Part shown: positions 22,187 to 29,993 of the stretch, one piece after another
How positions within the stretch are numbered: the first letter of the stretch is position 1
How the letters are laid out: each line of letters opens with the position of its first letter
NCBI GenBank assembly: GCA_003220595.1
Contig: QHSZ01000117.1
Location: 1 to 37,770 of the forward strand
From: Candidatus Rokuibacteriota bacterium
Lineage (GTDB): Bacteria > Methylomirabilota > Methylomirabilia > Rokubacteriales > CSP1-6
Reading direction: 5' to 3'
DNA: 37,770 nt
Notes under the pieces: model-generated
Database searches by the model: none
The model's input: only the letters and a program-made list of their open reading frames with translations
What the model was told of the DNA's origin: nothing
Program-made: the position numbers and the translations under genes

Positions 22187-22239
22187 CTGTGTCCTCCGTG
22201 TTGAGAGCGTTTGTTTTGTGATGTCTACCCAGGTTTACG

Positions 22240-22254
22240 GCATCTTCCATGCCA
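22240..22254 (-). promoter_or_regulatory. sigma-54 (RpoN)-type promoter of the pilin gene
   Basis: On the - strand TGGCATGGAAGATGC matches the -24/-12 consensus TGGCACGN4TTGC at all positions but two, with GG and GC at the required distance. Predicted RNA start is near 22228, giving a 42-nt leader with a good ribosome site. The 282-bp gap upstream also leaves room for an activator. Confidence 0.65.
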
Positions 22255-22350
22255 GGGTGCGGGCGCGCTGAACGGAGTGATGTGTCAGGCACTTAGGACC
22301 CCAGCGATTACCGGAAATACGAGCCTCCCCGGCCGTTACCCGACCACCGA

Positions 22351-22367
22351 CTGACAAAGTCTGTCAG
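22351..22367. promoter_or_regulatory. inverted repeat, possible activator site upstream of the pilin promoter
   Basis: CTGACA-AAGTC-TGTCAG is a perfect 6-bp inverted repeat about 125-140 bp upstream of the predicted pilin start, a normal distance for a sigma-54 enhancer. A third TGTCAG is at 22283-22288. As I recall it, PilR sites in Pseudomonas contain a C/G-TGTC core, which two of these three match. Confidence 0.45.
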
Positions 22368-22468
22368 ATTCCCGGAAGAGCGCCCCGCTCACGGGCCTCG
22401 GTCCGTCGGCCCGGGGCGATTTCACGGGGCCGGGTGAGTGATGAGATGATGGCCCCCGGGGAGGACGC

Positions 22469-22960
22469 GTGGACCTTTTAGAGACCAAGAGCCGGATCGC
22501 AGAAGCGCTCGTCGAATCCGTGTTCCGCCGCGCGCGGTACCAGGTCCATGCCTACCGCGGCGACACGGCCCCGTTGCGCTTCGGCCGCGAAGATTTCTCG
22601 CCCGACTTCCGGGTGGTCCCGGGCCCGGATGGCGAGGAGGGCGAATTCCTGATCGGCGTGAAGTACCGCCCCTCCATCGTGCAGTTCGTGTCGGTCGAGA
22701 ACCAGCGCGGCGAGCGCTCGGTGTTCTTCATGGCGCGCCGGCACTGGCCCGCCCTCTATTTCGTCCTCGTGACCGACCGGCCCGAGCCAGGCCGCTCCTG
22801 CTTCCAGGCGCTCCGGCTGGCGGGCCTCCGCCCGGGCGAGCCCATCCAGACCTCCGACCTCGTGGAGCTGAAGGAGCTCAAGATCTTCCGCCACAACCTC
22901 GAGGACCACGACGAGCTGATTCGCCGGATCTTCGCGCAGCTCTCCGGCACGCCACTGTAA
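22469..22960 (+). CDS. unknown protein with restriction-endonuclease-like core
   Basis: I do not recognise this 163-residue protein by family. Its first half looks like a PD-(D/E)XK fold: helix with E16 (IAEALVESVFRRARYQVH), then SPDFRVV (P45-D46), then EFLIGVKYR with K65. In active nucleases the second acidic residue sits two before the lysine; here it is Gly63, so the site is degenerate or the acid has moved. The second half contains SVFFMARRHWPALYFVLVTD and a helical C-terminus. GTG 22469 is preceded by GGGGAGG. It is a single gene; its stop lies in the 65-bp repeat copy C that separates it from the convergent permease. Confidence 0.6.
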   Translation: MDLLETKSRIAEALVESVFRRARYQVHAYRGDTAPLRFGREDFSPDFRVVPGPDGEEGEFLIGVKYRPSIVQFVSVENQRGERSVFFMARRHWPALYFVLVTDRPEPGRSCFQALRLAGLRPGEPIQTSDLVELKELKIFRHNLEDHDELIRRIFAQLSGTPL

Positions 22961-23019
22961 CGGCGTCCGCGAGGCCGGCGCAGACCGTGGGTGGCCCGAG
23001 CGAGAAGCGCTTGGCGTCA
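22955..23019 (-). repeat. dispersed 65-bp repeat, copy C
   Basis: Read on the - strand this unit starts TGACGCCAAGCGC and ends CGCCGTTACAG. It occupies the whole gap between two convergent genes and includes both stop codons. CACTGTAACG occurs at each end (22953-22962 and 23018-23027), which could be a target-site duplication or part of the repeat itself. Confidence 0.7.
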
Positions 23020-23703
23020 CTGTAACGCGCGCGCGAGCAGCCAGAGGCCGAGCACGGCCAGGAAGGCCAGCACCAGCCGGTTGAACGTCCGCTCCGCCAG
23101 GTAGTCCTGCACCTTGAGGCCGAGCGCGAACGCGCCGAGCCCGATCACCGTGAGGGCGACTCCCCCCAGAAGCAGCGGCCCCGTGAGGAGGCCGTACCAC
23201 GCCGTCGCGCCGAGCTGCACCAGCTTGTAGACCAGGAACGACAGCGACACCGCGCGGACGAACTCGTGCTTGTCCATGCCGAGCGCGTGGAAGTAGAGGA
23301 CGAGCGGCGTGCCGGGCACGTTGGTGACGCCGCCGAGGATGCCGGCGAGGAAGCCGACGGGTGCGGAGAGCCACCGTTCCCAGCGCGGCGGGACACGCGG
23401 CGCGAGGCCGGCCGCGCTCAACCCGACGAATGCCAGGAGAAACACGCCGAGCACCGCGAGGGCCACGTGCGGCGGCAGCACCACCAGGAGGCGCGTCCCG
23501 AGCACCATGCCGAGCAAGCCGAAGACCAGGAGCGCCAGGAGCCGCCGCACGCTGGCGAGCACGCCGCCGCGCCGACAGACCTGGACGCCGTCCATCACGA
23601 TGTTCGGCACGAGGGAGATCGCGACCGCCGTCTTCACGTCCAGGACGAGCGCCAGGAGAGGCGTCGCCACGACGGGGAAGCCGAACGCGATGGAGCCCTT
23701 CAC
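23017..23703 (-). CDS. TauE/SafE-family membrane permease
   Basis: This protein of the DUF81/TauE-SafE family has about seven to eight hydrophobic helices. Each half carries the family repeat: FGFPVVATPLLALVLDVKTA in the first and GGVTNVPGTPLVLYFHALGM in the second. Members are thought to export sulfite, sulfoacetate or other small organic anions. The first standard start codon is GTG 23703 (228 residues), but that cuts the first helix. The hydrophobic frame continues upstream as ALTALVVAGAIALASF to CTG 23748, which would overlap the preceding oxidase stop in a CTGA arrangement. The true start is therefore probably upstream, at a non-standard codon. It is downstream of the oxidase and probably in its operon. 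Confidence 0.83.
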   Translation of the reverse strand: MKGSIAFGFPVVATPLLALVLDVKTAVAISLVPNIVMDGVQVCRRGGVLASVRRLLALLVFGLLGMVLGTRLLVVLPPHVALAVLGVFLLAFVGLSAAGLAPRVPPRWERWLSAPVGFLAGILGGVTNVPGTPLVLYFHALGMDKHEFVRAVSLSFLVYKLVQLGATAWYGLLTGPLLLGGVALTVIGLGAFALGLKVQDYLAERTFNRLVLAFLAVLGLWLLARALQ

Positions 23704-23744
23704 GAAGGACGCGAGGGCGATGGCGCCGGCGACGACCAGCGCGG

Positions 23745-26672
23745 TCAGCGCGATAGGGCGTCCCTGAGCGCTTCGGCCGGGTGCAGCGCGCGCCGGCCGG
23801 TGAGGTGGTCGATCTGCTGGCGGCAGGAGATGCCGGGCGCGACGACGACGGTGTCGGCGGGCGCCGCCTTCACGGCGGGCGCCAGGCGGCGGTTCCCGAG
23901 CAAGACGGAGATGTCATAGTGCTCGCGCTCGAACCCGAACGAGCCCGCCATGCCGCAGCAGCCCGAGTCGATCTCGGTCACGACGAACCCGGCCCACGTC
24001 AGCGCCGCGACGGTCGGCGCCGTTCCCACGAGCGCCTTCTGGTGGCAGTGGCCGTGGAGCAGCGCCGCCCGCCCGTGGGCCGCGAAGGCGAGGTCGAGGC
24101 CGCGCCCGCGCTCCCGCTGGAGAAACTCCTCCAGCAGGAAGCTCTGCCGCGCCACGAGGCGCGCCGTCTCGGTGCGGAGGAGGTCCACCGACTCGTCCCG
24201 CAGCGTGAGCAGGCACGAGGGCTCGAGCCCCACGATCGCGACGCCGCGCTCGGCGTACGGCGCCAGGCGGTCCACGTTCCACGCCGCGTGCTCGCGCGCC
24301 TCGCCGAGCATCCCCTTGCTGATCAGCGGGCGGCCGCAGCACTTCTTGTCCGCGAGGACGACGCGGTAGCCCGCGGCCTCGAGGAGCTCCACGGCCGCGC
24401 GCCCGATCGCCGGCTGGTTGTAGGTCACGAACGTGTCGTGGAAGAGGACGACCTCGCCGCGCGGCGCCGCCGCGGGCGGGGTCCGTCGCCCGAACCAGTC
24501 CGTGAACGTCTGGCCCGCGAACGCCGGCAGCGGCCGCCGCCGGTCGATCCCCGCCACCTTCTCGAGGAGCCAGCGGCTCGGCGCGAGACTCGCGACTCGG
24601 TTGACGAGCCCGGGGGCCCGGGCGCCGAGGCGGCTCCAGCGTTCGATGCGGCCGAAGAGCCGGTTCCGGAGCGGCAGACCGTTCGCCCGGTAGTAGTGGT
24701 GGAGGAACTCGTACTTGAGCTTGGCCATGTCGACGTTCGCCGGGCACTCGGCCTTGCACCCCTTGCACTCGAGGCAGAGGTCCATGACCTCGTAGAGCCG
24801 CTTGCCCGTGAACTCGCTCGCCGGCAGCCGGCCGGAGAGCACCGCGCGGAGCGCGTTCGCGCGCCCCCGGGTCGAGTGCTCCTCGTCCCGCGTCGCCATG
24901 TACGAGGGGCACATCGTGCCCTCGAGTGTCTTGCGGCACGCGCCGACGCCGTTACACATCTCGACCGCCGCCGCGAAGCCGCCCTGCGTCGAGAAATCGA
25001 GCAGCGTCCGGGGCGCCCACGTCGCGTACGGGACCCCGTAGCGCAGGTGCTCGGTGATCCCGGGTGAGGCGACGATGTTGCCCGGGTTCATCCGGTTCTC
25101 GGGATCGAAGGCGCGCTTGAGCTCCCGGAACGCCCGCATGAGCGTGGCGCCGTACATCCGCTCGAGGAACGGGCTGCGCGCGCGGCCGTCGCCGTGCTCA
25201 CTGGAGATCGTCCCGCCGAACTCGACGACCAGGTCGGTGATCTCCTCGGCGATCGCGCGCACCTGCTCGAGCCCGCGCGGCGTCTTGAGGTCGATGACGG
25301 GGCGGATGTGCAGGCAGCCCACCGAGCAGTGCCCGTAGTAGGCGCCGACCGTCTCATGCTTGGCGAAGATCTCGCGGAACCGCGGCACGAATTCGGCGAG
25401 GTGTCGGGGCTCGACGCACGTGTCCTCGACGAAGGCGATCGGCTTCTTGTCGCCCTTCATGCCGAGGAGGAGCCCGAGCCCGGCCTTGCGGAGCTTCCAG
25501 ATGGACTGCTGCTCCGCGGCGTCGGTCGCGACGTGCGCGGCGTACCCGAAGCGCTCGCGCTGGCGCCGGCGCTCGAGCGTCTCGACCTTCGCCTTCACCT
25601 CCGCGTCGCTCTCGCCCGCGTACTCGACGATCAGGATCGCCTCGGGGTCGCCCTGGACAAAGCCCATGCGCTGGGACTGCTCGATGTTCTCCCGCGCCAG
25701 GTCCAGGATCATCTTGTCGGTCAGCTCGACCGCGTACGGGCCGGTCTCGAGGATCGCCTGCGAGGACTCGAGCGCCTCCTGCAGGTCCCGGTAATGGATG
25801 ACGTCGAGCGCGGTCGCGCGCGGGCGCCGCACGAGGCGGACCTTGGCCTCGAGGAGCGTGACGAGCGTGCCCTCCGAGCCGACGATGAGTCGCGCCATGT
25901 TGAGCGGGGCCTCCGTCGGGGGCGCGGGGAGGCCGGGGCGCGACCCGGGTGGCCGGCCGGAGGCGCGCCGGGTGCCAGCCGACACCAACTCGTTCAAGTT
26001 GTAACCCGCGACGCGGCGCCAGTGCCGCGGATACCGCTCGAGGATCTCGTCGGCGTACGTCTCGCGGATCCGCGCGACCTCGCGGTAGATCTGTCCCTCG
26101 AGCCCCGGCGCCCGGCACTTGGCCTCGAACTGCGCAGGCGTCACCTCGCCGAACACGACGCGGGTGCCGTCGGCGAGGAGCGCCGTGAGCTCCAGCACGT
26201 GCTCGACCGTGAGCCCATAGGCGATCGAGTGCGAGCCGCCCGAGTTGTTGCCGAGCATCCCGCCGAGCGTCGCCCGGTTCGACGTCGAGGTGTCCGGGCC
26301 GAAGAGCAGACCGCGGGGCCGCACGTGGTGGTTCAGGTTGTCCTGCACGAGCCCCGGCTGGACGCGCGCCCACAGCTCCTCGGCGTTGACCTCGAGGATC
26401 CCGTGCATGTGCCGCGAGAAGTCGAGCACGAGCGCGCGGTTCACCGTCTGGCCCGTGAGCGAGGTGCCGCCGCCGCGCGGCAGGAGCGCCACCTGCCGCG
26501 CCTTCGCCACCTCGACCGCCGCCTGGACGTCGTCGCTGTCGCGCGGGATGACGACGCCGATCGGCTCGACCTGGTACATCGACGCGTCGGTCGCGTAGAG
26601 GAGGCGCGAGGCGGGATCGAAGCGAACGTCCCCGGTGATGACCTTTCGAAGTTCCTGCTCGAGGTCGTTCAC
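23745..26672 (-). CDS. FAD-linked oxidase fused to 4Fe-4S/CCG-domain subunit (GlcD-GlcF/YdiJ type)
   Basis: This 975-residue membrane-associated dehydrogenase joins an FAD_binding_4/oxidase C domain (about 1-540) to a GlpC/GlcF-like Fe-S half. The FAD half shows VALLPRGGGTSLTGQTVN, the NNSGGSHSIAYG loop and ARLIVGSEGTLVTLLEA. The Fe-S half shows CLECKGCKAECP plus CCGRPLISKG and GCCGMAGSFG, the two CCG motifs. Such fusions oxidise D-lactate, glycolate or D-2-hydroxyglutarate and pass electrons to quinone. An Arg/Pro-rich insert of some 25 residues (TRRASGRPPGSRPGLPAPPT) sits in the FAD half. Start GTG 26672 lies 7 nt after a perfect TATAAT, so it is probably leaderless; the frame stays open beyond 26672, into the divergent thioredoxin-like gene. 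Confidence 0.9.
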   Translation of the reverse strand: MNDLEQELRKVITGDVRFDPASRLLYATDASMYQVEPIGVVIPRDSDDVQAAVEVAKARQVALLPRGGGTSLTGQTVNRALVLDFSRHMHGILEVNAEELWARVQPGLVQDNLNHHVRPRGLLFGPDTSTSNRATLGGMLGNNSGGSHSIAYGLTVEHVLELTALLADGTRVVFGEVTPAQFEAKCRAPGLEGQIYREVARIRETYADEILERYPRHWRRVAGYNLNELVSAGTRRASGRPPGSRPGLPAPPTEAPLNMARLIVGSEGTLVTLLEAKVRLVRRPRATALDVIHYRDLQEALESSQAILETGPYAVELTDKMILDLARENIEQSQRMGFVQGDPEAILIVEYAGESDAEVKAKVETLERRRQRERFGYAAHVATDAAEQQSIWKLRKAGLGLLLGMKGDKKPIAFVEDTCVEPRHLAEFVPRFREIFAKHETVGAYYGHCSVGCLHIRPVIDLKTPRGLEQVRAIAEEITDLVVEFGGTISSEHGDGRARSPFLERMYGATLMRAFRELKRAFDPENRMNPGNIVASPGITEHLRYGVPYATWAPRTLLDFSTQGGFAAAVEMCNGVGACRKTLEGTMCPSYMATRDEEHSTRGRANALRAVLSGRLPASEFTGKRLYEVMDLCLECKGCKAECPANVDMAKLKYEFLHHYYRANGLPLRNRLFGRIERWSRLGARAPGLVNRVASLAPSRWLLEKVAGIDRRRPLPAFAGQTFTDWFGRRTPPAAAPRGEVVLFHDTFVTYNQPAIGRAAVELLEAAGYRVVLADKKCCGRPLISKGMLGEAREHAAWNVDRLAPYAERGVAIVGLEPSCLLTLRDESVDLLRTETARLVARQSFLLEEFLQRERGRGLDLAFAAHGRAALLHGHCHQKALVGTAPTVAALTWAGFVVTEIDSGCCGMAGSFGFEREHYDISVLLGNRRLAPAVKAAPADTVVVAPGISCRQQIDHLTGRRALHPAEALRDALSR

Positions 26673-26678
26673 GCGAGC

Positions 26679-26685
26679 TATTATA
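26679..26685. promoter_or_regulatory. bidirectional promoter with overlapping -10 boxes, both genes leaderless
   Basis: The - strand has TATAAT (26685-26680), 7 nt before the oxidase GTG at 26672. The + strand has TATTAT (26679-26684), 7 nt before the thioredoxin-like GTG at 26692. The two boxes share five of their bases and the two start codons are only 19 bp apart. No -35 consensus is visible on either side. Confidence 0.65.
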
Positions 26686-26691
26686 CCCTCC

Positions 26692-27183
26692 GTGTTCGCC
26701 CGCGCTCTCGCGCTGCTCTCGCTGCTGGCCGCCATCGTCACGTCGAGCGAGGCCGCGCCGGCGGCGCCCGGCTTCAAGATCAGCCTCCTCGACGGCAAGA
26801 CCTCGCTCGACTCGCGCGAGCTGATCGGCAAGACGGTCCTGGTGCTCCGGTTCCAGGCGTCGTGGTGCCGGCCGTGCGTGCGGGAATCGCAGGCCCTCGC
26901 GCAGCTCGCCGAACGCTACCGCGGGCGCGGCATCGAGGTGCTCGCGATCCACGTCCAGGACGCGCCGGCGGACGTCCAGCGCTTCGTCGCCGAGCACCGG
27001 GTCCCCTACAAGGTCGCCCTCGACCCGCGGCTGTCGGTCGGCAACCGCTTCGGCTTCCGCGGCACCCCCTACACCGTCGTCGTGGACCTGCGCGGCGAGA
27101 TGGTCGCACGGATCCACGGCGAGTCGGCGCTCACACGCCTGCCGCGCATCCTCGACGGCCTGCTCGCGAAGAACGCGAAGTAG
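26692..27183 (+). CDS. secreted thioredoxin-like/TlpA-type protein
   Basis: This 163-residue protein has a signal peptide (FARALALLSLLAAIVTSSEA) and a TlpA/ResA-like thioredoxin fold with the active site ASWCRPCVRESQALAQL. The cis-proline loop appears as FRGTPYTVVVD. Periplasmic proteins of this type reduce disulfides in cytochrome c maturation or serve as peroxidase partners. It ends ten bases before the convergent alcohol dehydrogenase gene. GTG 26692 directly follows a -10 box by 7 nt and has no ribosome site, so leaderless translation is likely. Sharing a promoter with the FAD/Fe-S oxidase suggests joint expression, but a joint function is only inference. Confidence 0.87.
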   Translation: MFARALALLSLLAAIVTSSEAAPAAPGFKISLLDGKTSLDSRELIGKTVLVLRFQASWCRPCVRESQALAQLAERYRGRGIEVLAIHVQDAPADVQRFVAEHRVPYKVALDPRLSVGNRFGFRGTPYTVVVDLRGEMVARIHGESALTRLPRILDGLLAKNAK

Positions 27184-27193
27184 CGCGCCCCGG

Positions 27194-28249
27194 CTACGGC
27201 TTCAGCATCACCTTGATCGCGCGGTCTTCCTTCCGGTCGAAGATCGCGTAGCCGCGCGGCGCCTCCTTGAGGGCCAGCGTGTGGCTGACGATCCGCGCGG
27301 GCGCCAGCTTGCCGAGCCGCACGAGCGGCAGGAGCGTGCCCATGTAGTTGCGCGCGTTGCAGATCCCCATCTTCAGCGAGAGGTCCTTGAAGAAGGCCTC
27401 GCGCGCGGGAAACCCCATGCTCGGCTCGACGTAGACGCCGACGGAGGACACGGTGCCGCCCGGGCGCACGGCCTGGATCGCCTGGGTGAACGGCGTCTCG
27501 TGGCCAACGCACTCGAGGACCACGTCGGGCCCGCGCCCGCCCGTCGCCGCCCGGAGCTGGGCGGCGGGATCGCCGCGGTCGAGGCTGACCGGCTCGGCGC
27601 CGAACTCCTCGGCGAGCCGCAGGCGGTAGTCCACGCGGTCCACCGCGAAGACGCGCGCCGGGCCGAAGAGCTGGGCCGACTGCATGGCGAGCAAGCCAAC
27701 GGGCCCGGCGCCGAAGACGGCGACGGTGTCGCCCGGGCGGATCCCGCCGTTCTCGGCGCAGCAGTAGCCCGTCGAAAGGATGTCGCCGAGGAAGAGCGCG
27801 TCCTCGTCGCGCATGTCGGCCGGGACCTTGTCACACAGGTGGTCGGCGAACGGCACCCGGATGCGCTCGGCCTGACCGCCGCCCCACACGTGGCCGAAGC
27901 GCCCGCCGAAGACCGCGCGGCCCGTCGTCGCGCACTGGGAGGGCAGCCGGCGCTGACACCACTCGCACCGGCCGCACGAGACCGAGAACGGCACGATCAC
28001 GCGGTCGCCGCGCGCGAGGCCCTGGACGCCCGGCCCCGCCTCCTCCACCGTGCCCATGAACTCGTGGCCCATGATGGCGCCGGTCTGGACGAGCGCCCCA
28101 CCGCCGCGCCCATGGTACTGGTGGAGGTCGGAGCCGCAGACGGCGCTCGTCGTGATCCGCAGGACGACGTCGGTGGGATCGACGAGCCGGGGCTCGGGGA
28201 CGTCCTGCGCCCGCACGTCGCCCACGCCGTGGAAGGTGATCGCGTTCAT
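27194..28249 (-). CDS. zinc-dependent alcohol dehydrogenase (MDR family)
   Basis: This 351-residue medium-chain dehydrogenase shows the catalytic zinc set C38 (AVCGSDLHQYHG) and H62-E63 (GHEFMG). The structural zinc cysteines are C92, C95, C98 and C106 (SCGRCEWCQRRLPSQC). The NAD-binding loop is VFGAGPVGLLAMQSA. The closest recognisable branch is that of glutathione-independent formaldehyde and sorbitol/threonine dehydrogenase-like enzymes, and the substrate is open. ATG 28249 is preceded by GGAGA and overlaps the ROK gene stop (ATGA). It closes a six-gene - strand operon headed by the probable selenoprotein. Confidence 0.9.
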   Translation of the reverse strand: MNAITFHGVGDVRAQDVPEPRLVDPTDVVLRITTSAVCGSDLHQYHGRGGGALVQTGAIMGHEFMGTVEEAGPGVQGLARGDRVIVPFSVSCGRCEWCQRRLPSQCATTGRAVFGGRFGHVWGGGQAERIRVPFADHLCDKVPADMRDEDALFLGDILSTGYCCAENGGIRPGDTVAVFGAGPVGLLAMQSAQLFGPARVFAVDRVDYRLRLAEEFGAEPVSLDRGDPAAQLRAATGGRGPDVVLECVGHETPFTQAIQAVRPGGTVSSVGVYVEPSMGFPAREAFFKDLSLKMGICNARNYMGTLLPLVRLGKLAPARIVSHTLALKEAPRGYAIFDRKEDRAIKVMLKP

Positions 28250-29238
28250 GGCTGTCTCCTCTCCGCCTGCGCCATCTCGTAGAGCGCGAGCGCGGCGGCG
28301 CCGCGCATGCTGACGCGCTTGTCGCCCGGAACGATCCGGATGCGAGTGAGCGCGAGCGCCTGGTGAAACGCGTACTCGGCCGCCGCCGCGAGGATCCTCG
28401 GCTCGAGGGCCGCCAGCGATTCCGCCACGCCCCCGGTGATCACGACGACCTCGGGGTTGAGCCCGTTGACGACCGTGCCGAGCGCCGCGCCGAGCGCCTG
28501 GCAGGCCTCGTCGACGACCGATGATGCCACGGAATCACCGTGGGCGGCCGCACGGAAGACGAGCGGCGCCGTGATCGCCTGCGGATCGCCGCCCGCGGCG
28601 CGGAGGAGCTCGGCGTCGGCGTGGCCTGCCACGCGGGCGCGCGCGGACTCGGCGATGCCGCGGCCGCTCGCGTAGAGCGCCAGGCACCCGCGGCCGCCGC
28701 ACCAGCACGGCGGCCCGTCGAACTTCACGGGCGTGTGGCCAAGCTCGCCCCCGAACCCCGCCATGCCGCGCACGAGCCGGCCGTCGAGCACGATGCCGGC
28801 GCCAAAGCCAGTGCCGGGCGCCAGCACGACGAGCGAGCGCGCGCCCCGGCCGGCGCCGAAGAGCCACTCGGCGAGCGCGAGCGCGTTCACGTCGTTGTCG
28901 ACGAACGTCGGGAGCCGGAATCGCTCCGAGAGCTCCGCGGCGAGGGCGCGGCCGGCGAGCTCGGGCACGTGGGGCACGGGCTCGCCGACGCGCCCCGCAA
29001 CCGCATCCACGGGGCCGGGCACCCCGACGCCGATCCCGTCGAGGGCACGGCCGAGACGCGAGGCCTCGCCGCGGAGCTCGTCGATCAACGCGCCGATCAC
29101 CTCGACGGCGTGCCCCGGGCCACGGTCACGGGTCGGCACGCGCTGCTCGAGGAGCACCTCGCCGGCGGCGGTCACGGCGCCCGCGGCGATCGTCGTCCCG
29201 CCGACGTCCACGCCGAGGAGCAGCCCTCCCGCCTTCAT
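28246..29238 (-). CDS. ROK-family sugar kinase (glucokinase-like)
   Basis: This 330-residue protein has the ATP-binding start LLGVDVGGTTIAAGAVTAAG, the second phosphate motif LAPGTGFGAGIVLDG, and the ROK zinc signature with H in GELGHTPV followed by CWCGGRGCLALYASG. FVDNDVNALALAEWLFG gives the catalytic aspartate. ROK kinases phosphorylate glucose, N-acetylglucosamine or N-acetylmannosamine; no HTH domain is present, so it is an enzyme rather than a repressor. It starts 11 nt after a ChbG/HpnK-type deacetylase gene, so the pair may handle an amino sugar; that is inference. Confidence 0.9.
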   Translation of the reverse strand: MKAGGLLLGVDVGGTTIAAGAVTAAGEVLLEQRVPTRDRGPGHAVEVIGALIDELRGEASRLGRALDGIGVGVPGPVDAVAGRVGEPVPHVPELAGRALAAELSERFRLPTFVDNDVNALALAEWLFGAGRGARSLVVLAPGTGFGAGIVLDGRLVRGMAGFGGELGHTPVKFDGPPCWCGGRGCLALYASGRGIAESARARVAGHADAELLRAAGGDPQAITAPLVFRAAAHGDSVASSVVDEACQALGAALGTVVNGLNPEVVVITGGVAESLAALEPRILAAAAEYAFHQALALTRIRIVPGDKRVSMRGAAALALYEMAQAERRQP

Positions 29239-29249
29239 GGGCCCGCGGG

Positions 29250-29993
29250 CTAGAGGTCGCCGAAGTGGCAGAGGGTCAGGCCGAGGGCGAGCGCCGCGGC
29301 GCGCGCCGCGGGCGTCCCGAGGCCGACCAGCTCGGTCTCGCGCTGGCGTCCGTAGCGGCTGTACGCGAGGGCGTCGTCGCACCAGCCCGGGTGCGTCATG
29401 AACTCCGAGACGCCCGGCGGCAGCGCGCGCAGGTGGGCGAGCGTCCGGGCGAGGGACCAGTAGGCGCCGGGCCCCGACTCGCCGAAAAAGTGGTCGGGCG
29501 TCCTGAGTCCGGCGCTCCGCGCGCGCGCCCGCGCGGCCGCGTCCTGGCTCCGCACCGGGATGCCGAGCCGCCGCGCCGCCGCGAGGACGACGCCCGCGAC
29601 GGGGGCGTGGAGGCCGACGTGGTGGTGCGAGTCGAGATGCGTCGGCGCCCGCTTCACCAGCCGCTCGAACTTCTCGATCTGCGCCGCGACCTCGCCCTCG
29701 ACGTCCTTCGCCTCGGCGCGGGCCGCCGCGAGCCGCGCGTCGCGCACGAACCGGCCGGAGGCGTCCACGAGCGAGCGCGCGCCCGTGAGCGGCCGGCCGA
29801 GCGTCAGGTTGACGTGGAGCCCGAGGCCGAGCCCCTCGGCGCGCGCCCGGGCGAGCTGCTCTCTGTCGGGATCGGCCGTGACGAGCACGGTCGTGCTCGT
29901 GACGAGGCCGTGGCGCCGCGCAGCGAGGATGCCCGCGCTCACGCCGGGCGTGAGACCGAAGTCGTCGGCGTTGACGATGAGCCGCCGGGTCAC
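29250..29993 (-). CDS. ChbG/HpnK-family (YdjC) deacetylase
   Basis: This 247-residue carbohydrate deacetylase-like protein begins VTRRLIVNADDFGLTPGVS, with the metal aspartates in NADDFG. Further motifs are GLHVNLTLGRPL, THLDSHHHVGLHAP with the metal histidines, and FMTHPGWCDD. ChbG removes an acetyl group from chitooligosaccharides and HpnK acts in hopanoid side-chain assembly. The gene lies in an operon with a ROK kinase rather than hopanoid genes, which favours a sugar role. Its GTG start overlaps the methyltransferase stop (GTGA). Confidence 0.88.
   Translation of the reverse strand: MTRRLIVNADDFGLTPGVSAGILAARRHGLVTSTTVLVTADPDREQLARARAEGLGLGLHVNLTLGRPLTGARSLVDASGRFVRDARLAAARAEAKDVEGEVAAQIEKFERLVKRAPTHLDSHHHVGLHAPVAGVVLAAARRLGIPVRSQDAAARARARSAGLRTPDHFFGESGPGAYWSLARTLAHLRALPPGVSEFMTHPGWCDDALAYSRYGRQRETELVGLGTPAARAAALALGLTLCHFGDL

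Noticed and set aside
20241-22292. 683-codon antisense frame opposite UbiD and through the pilin
   Set aside because: Composition-driven open frame with no domain; it even crosses the tandem duplication.
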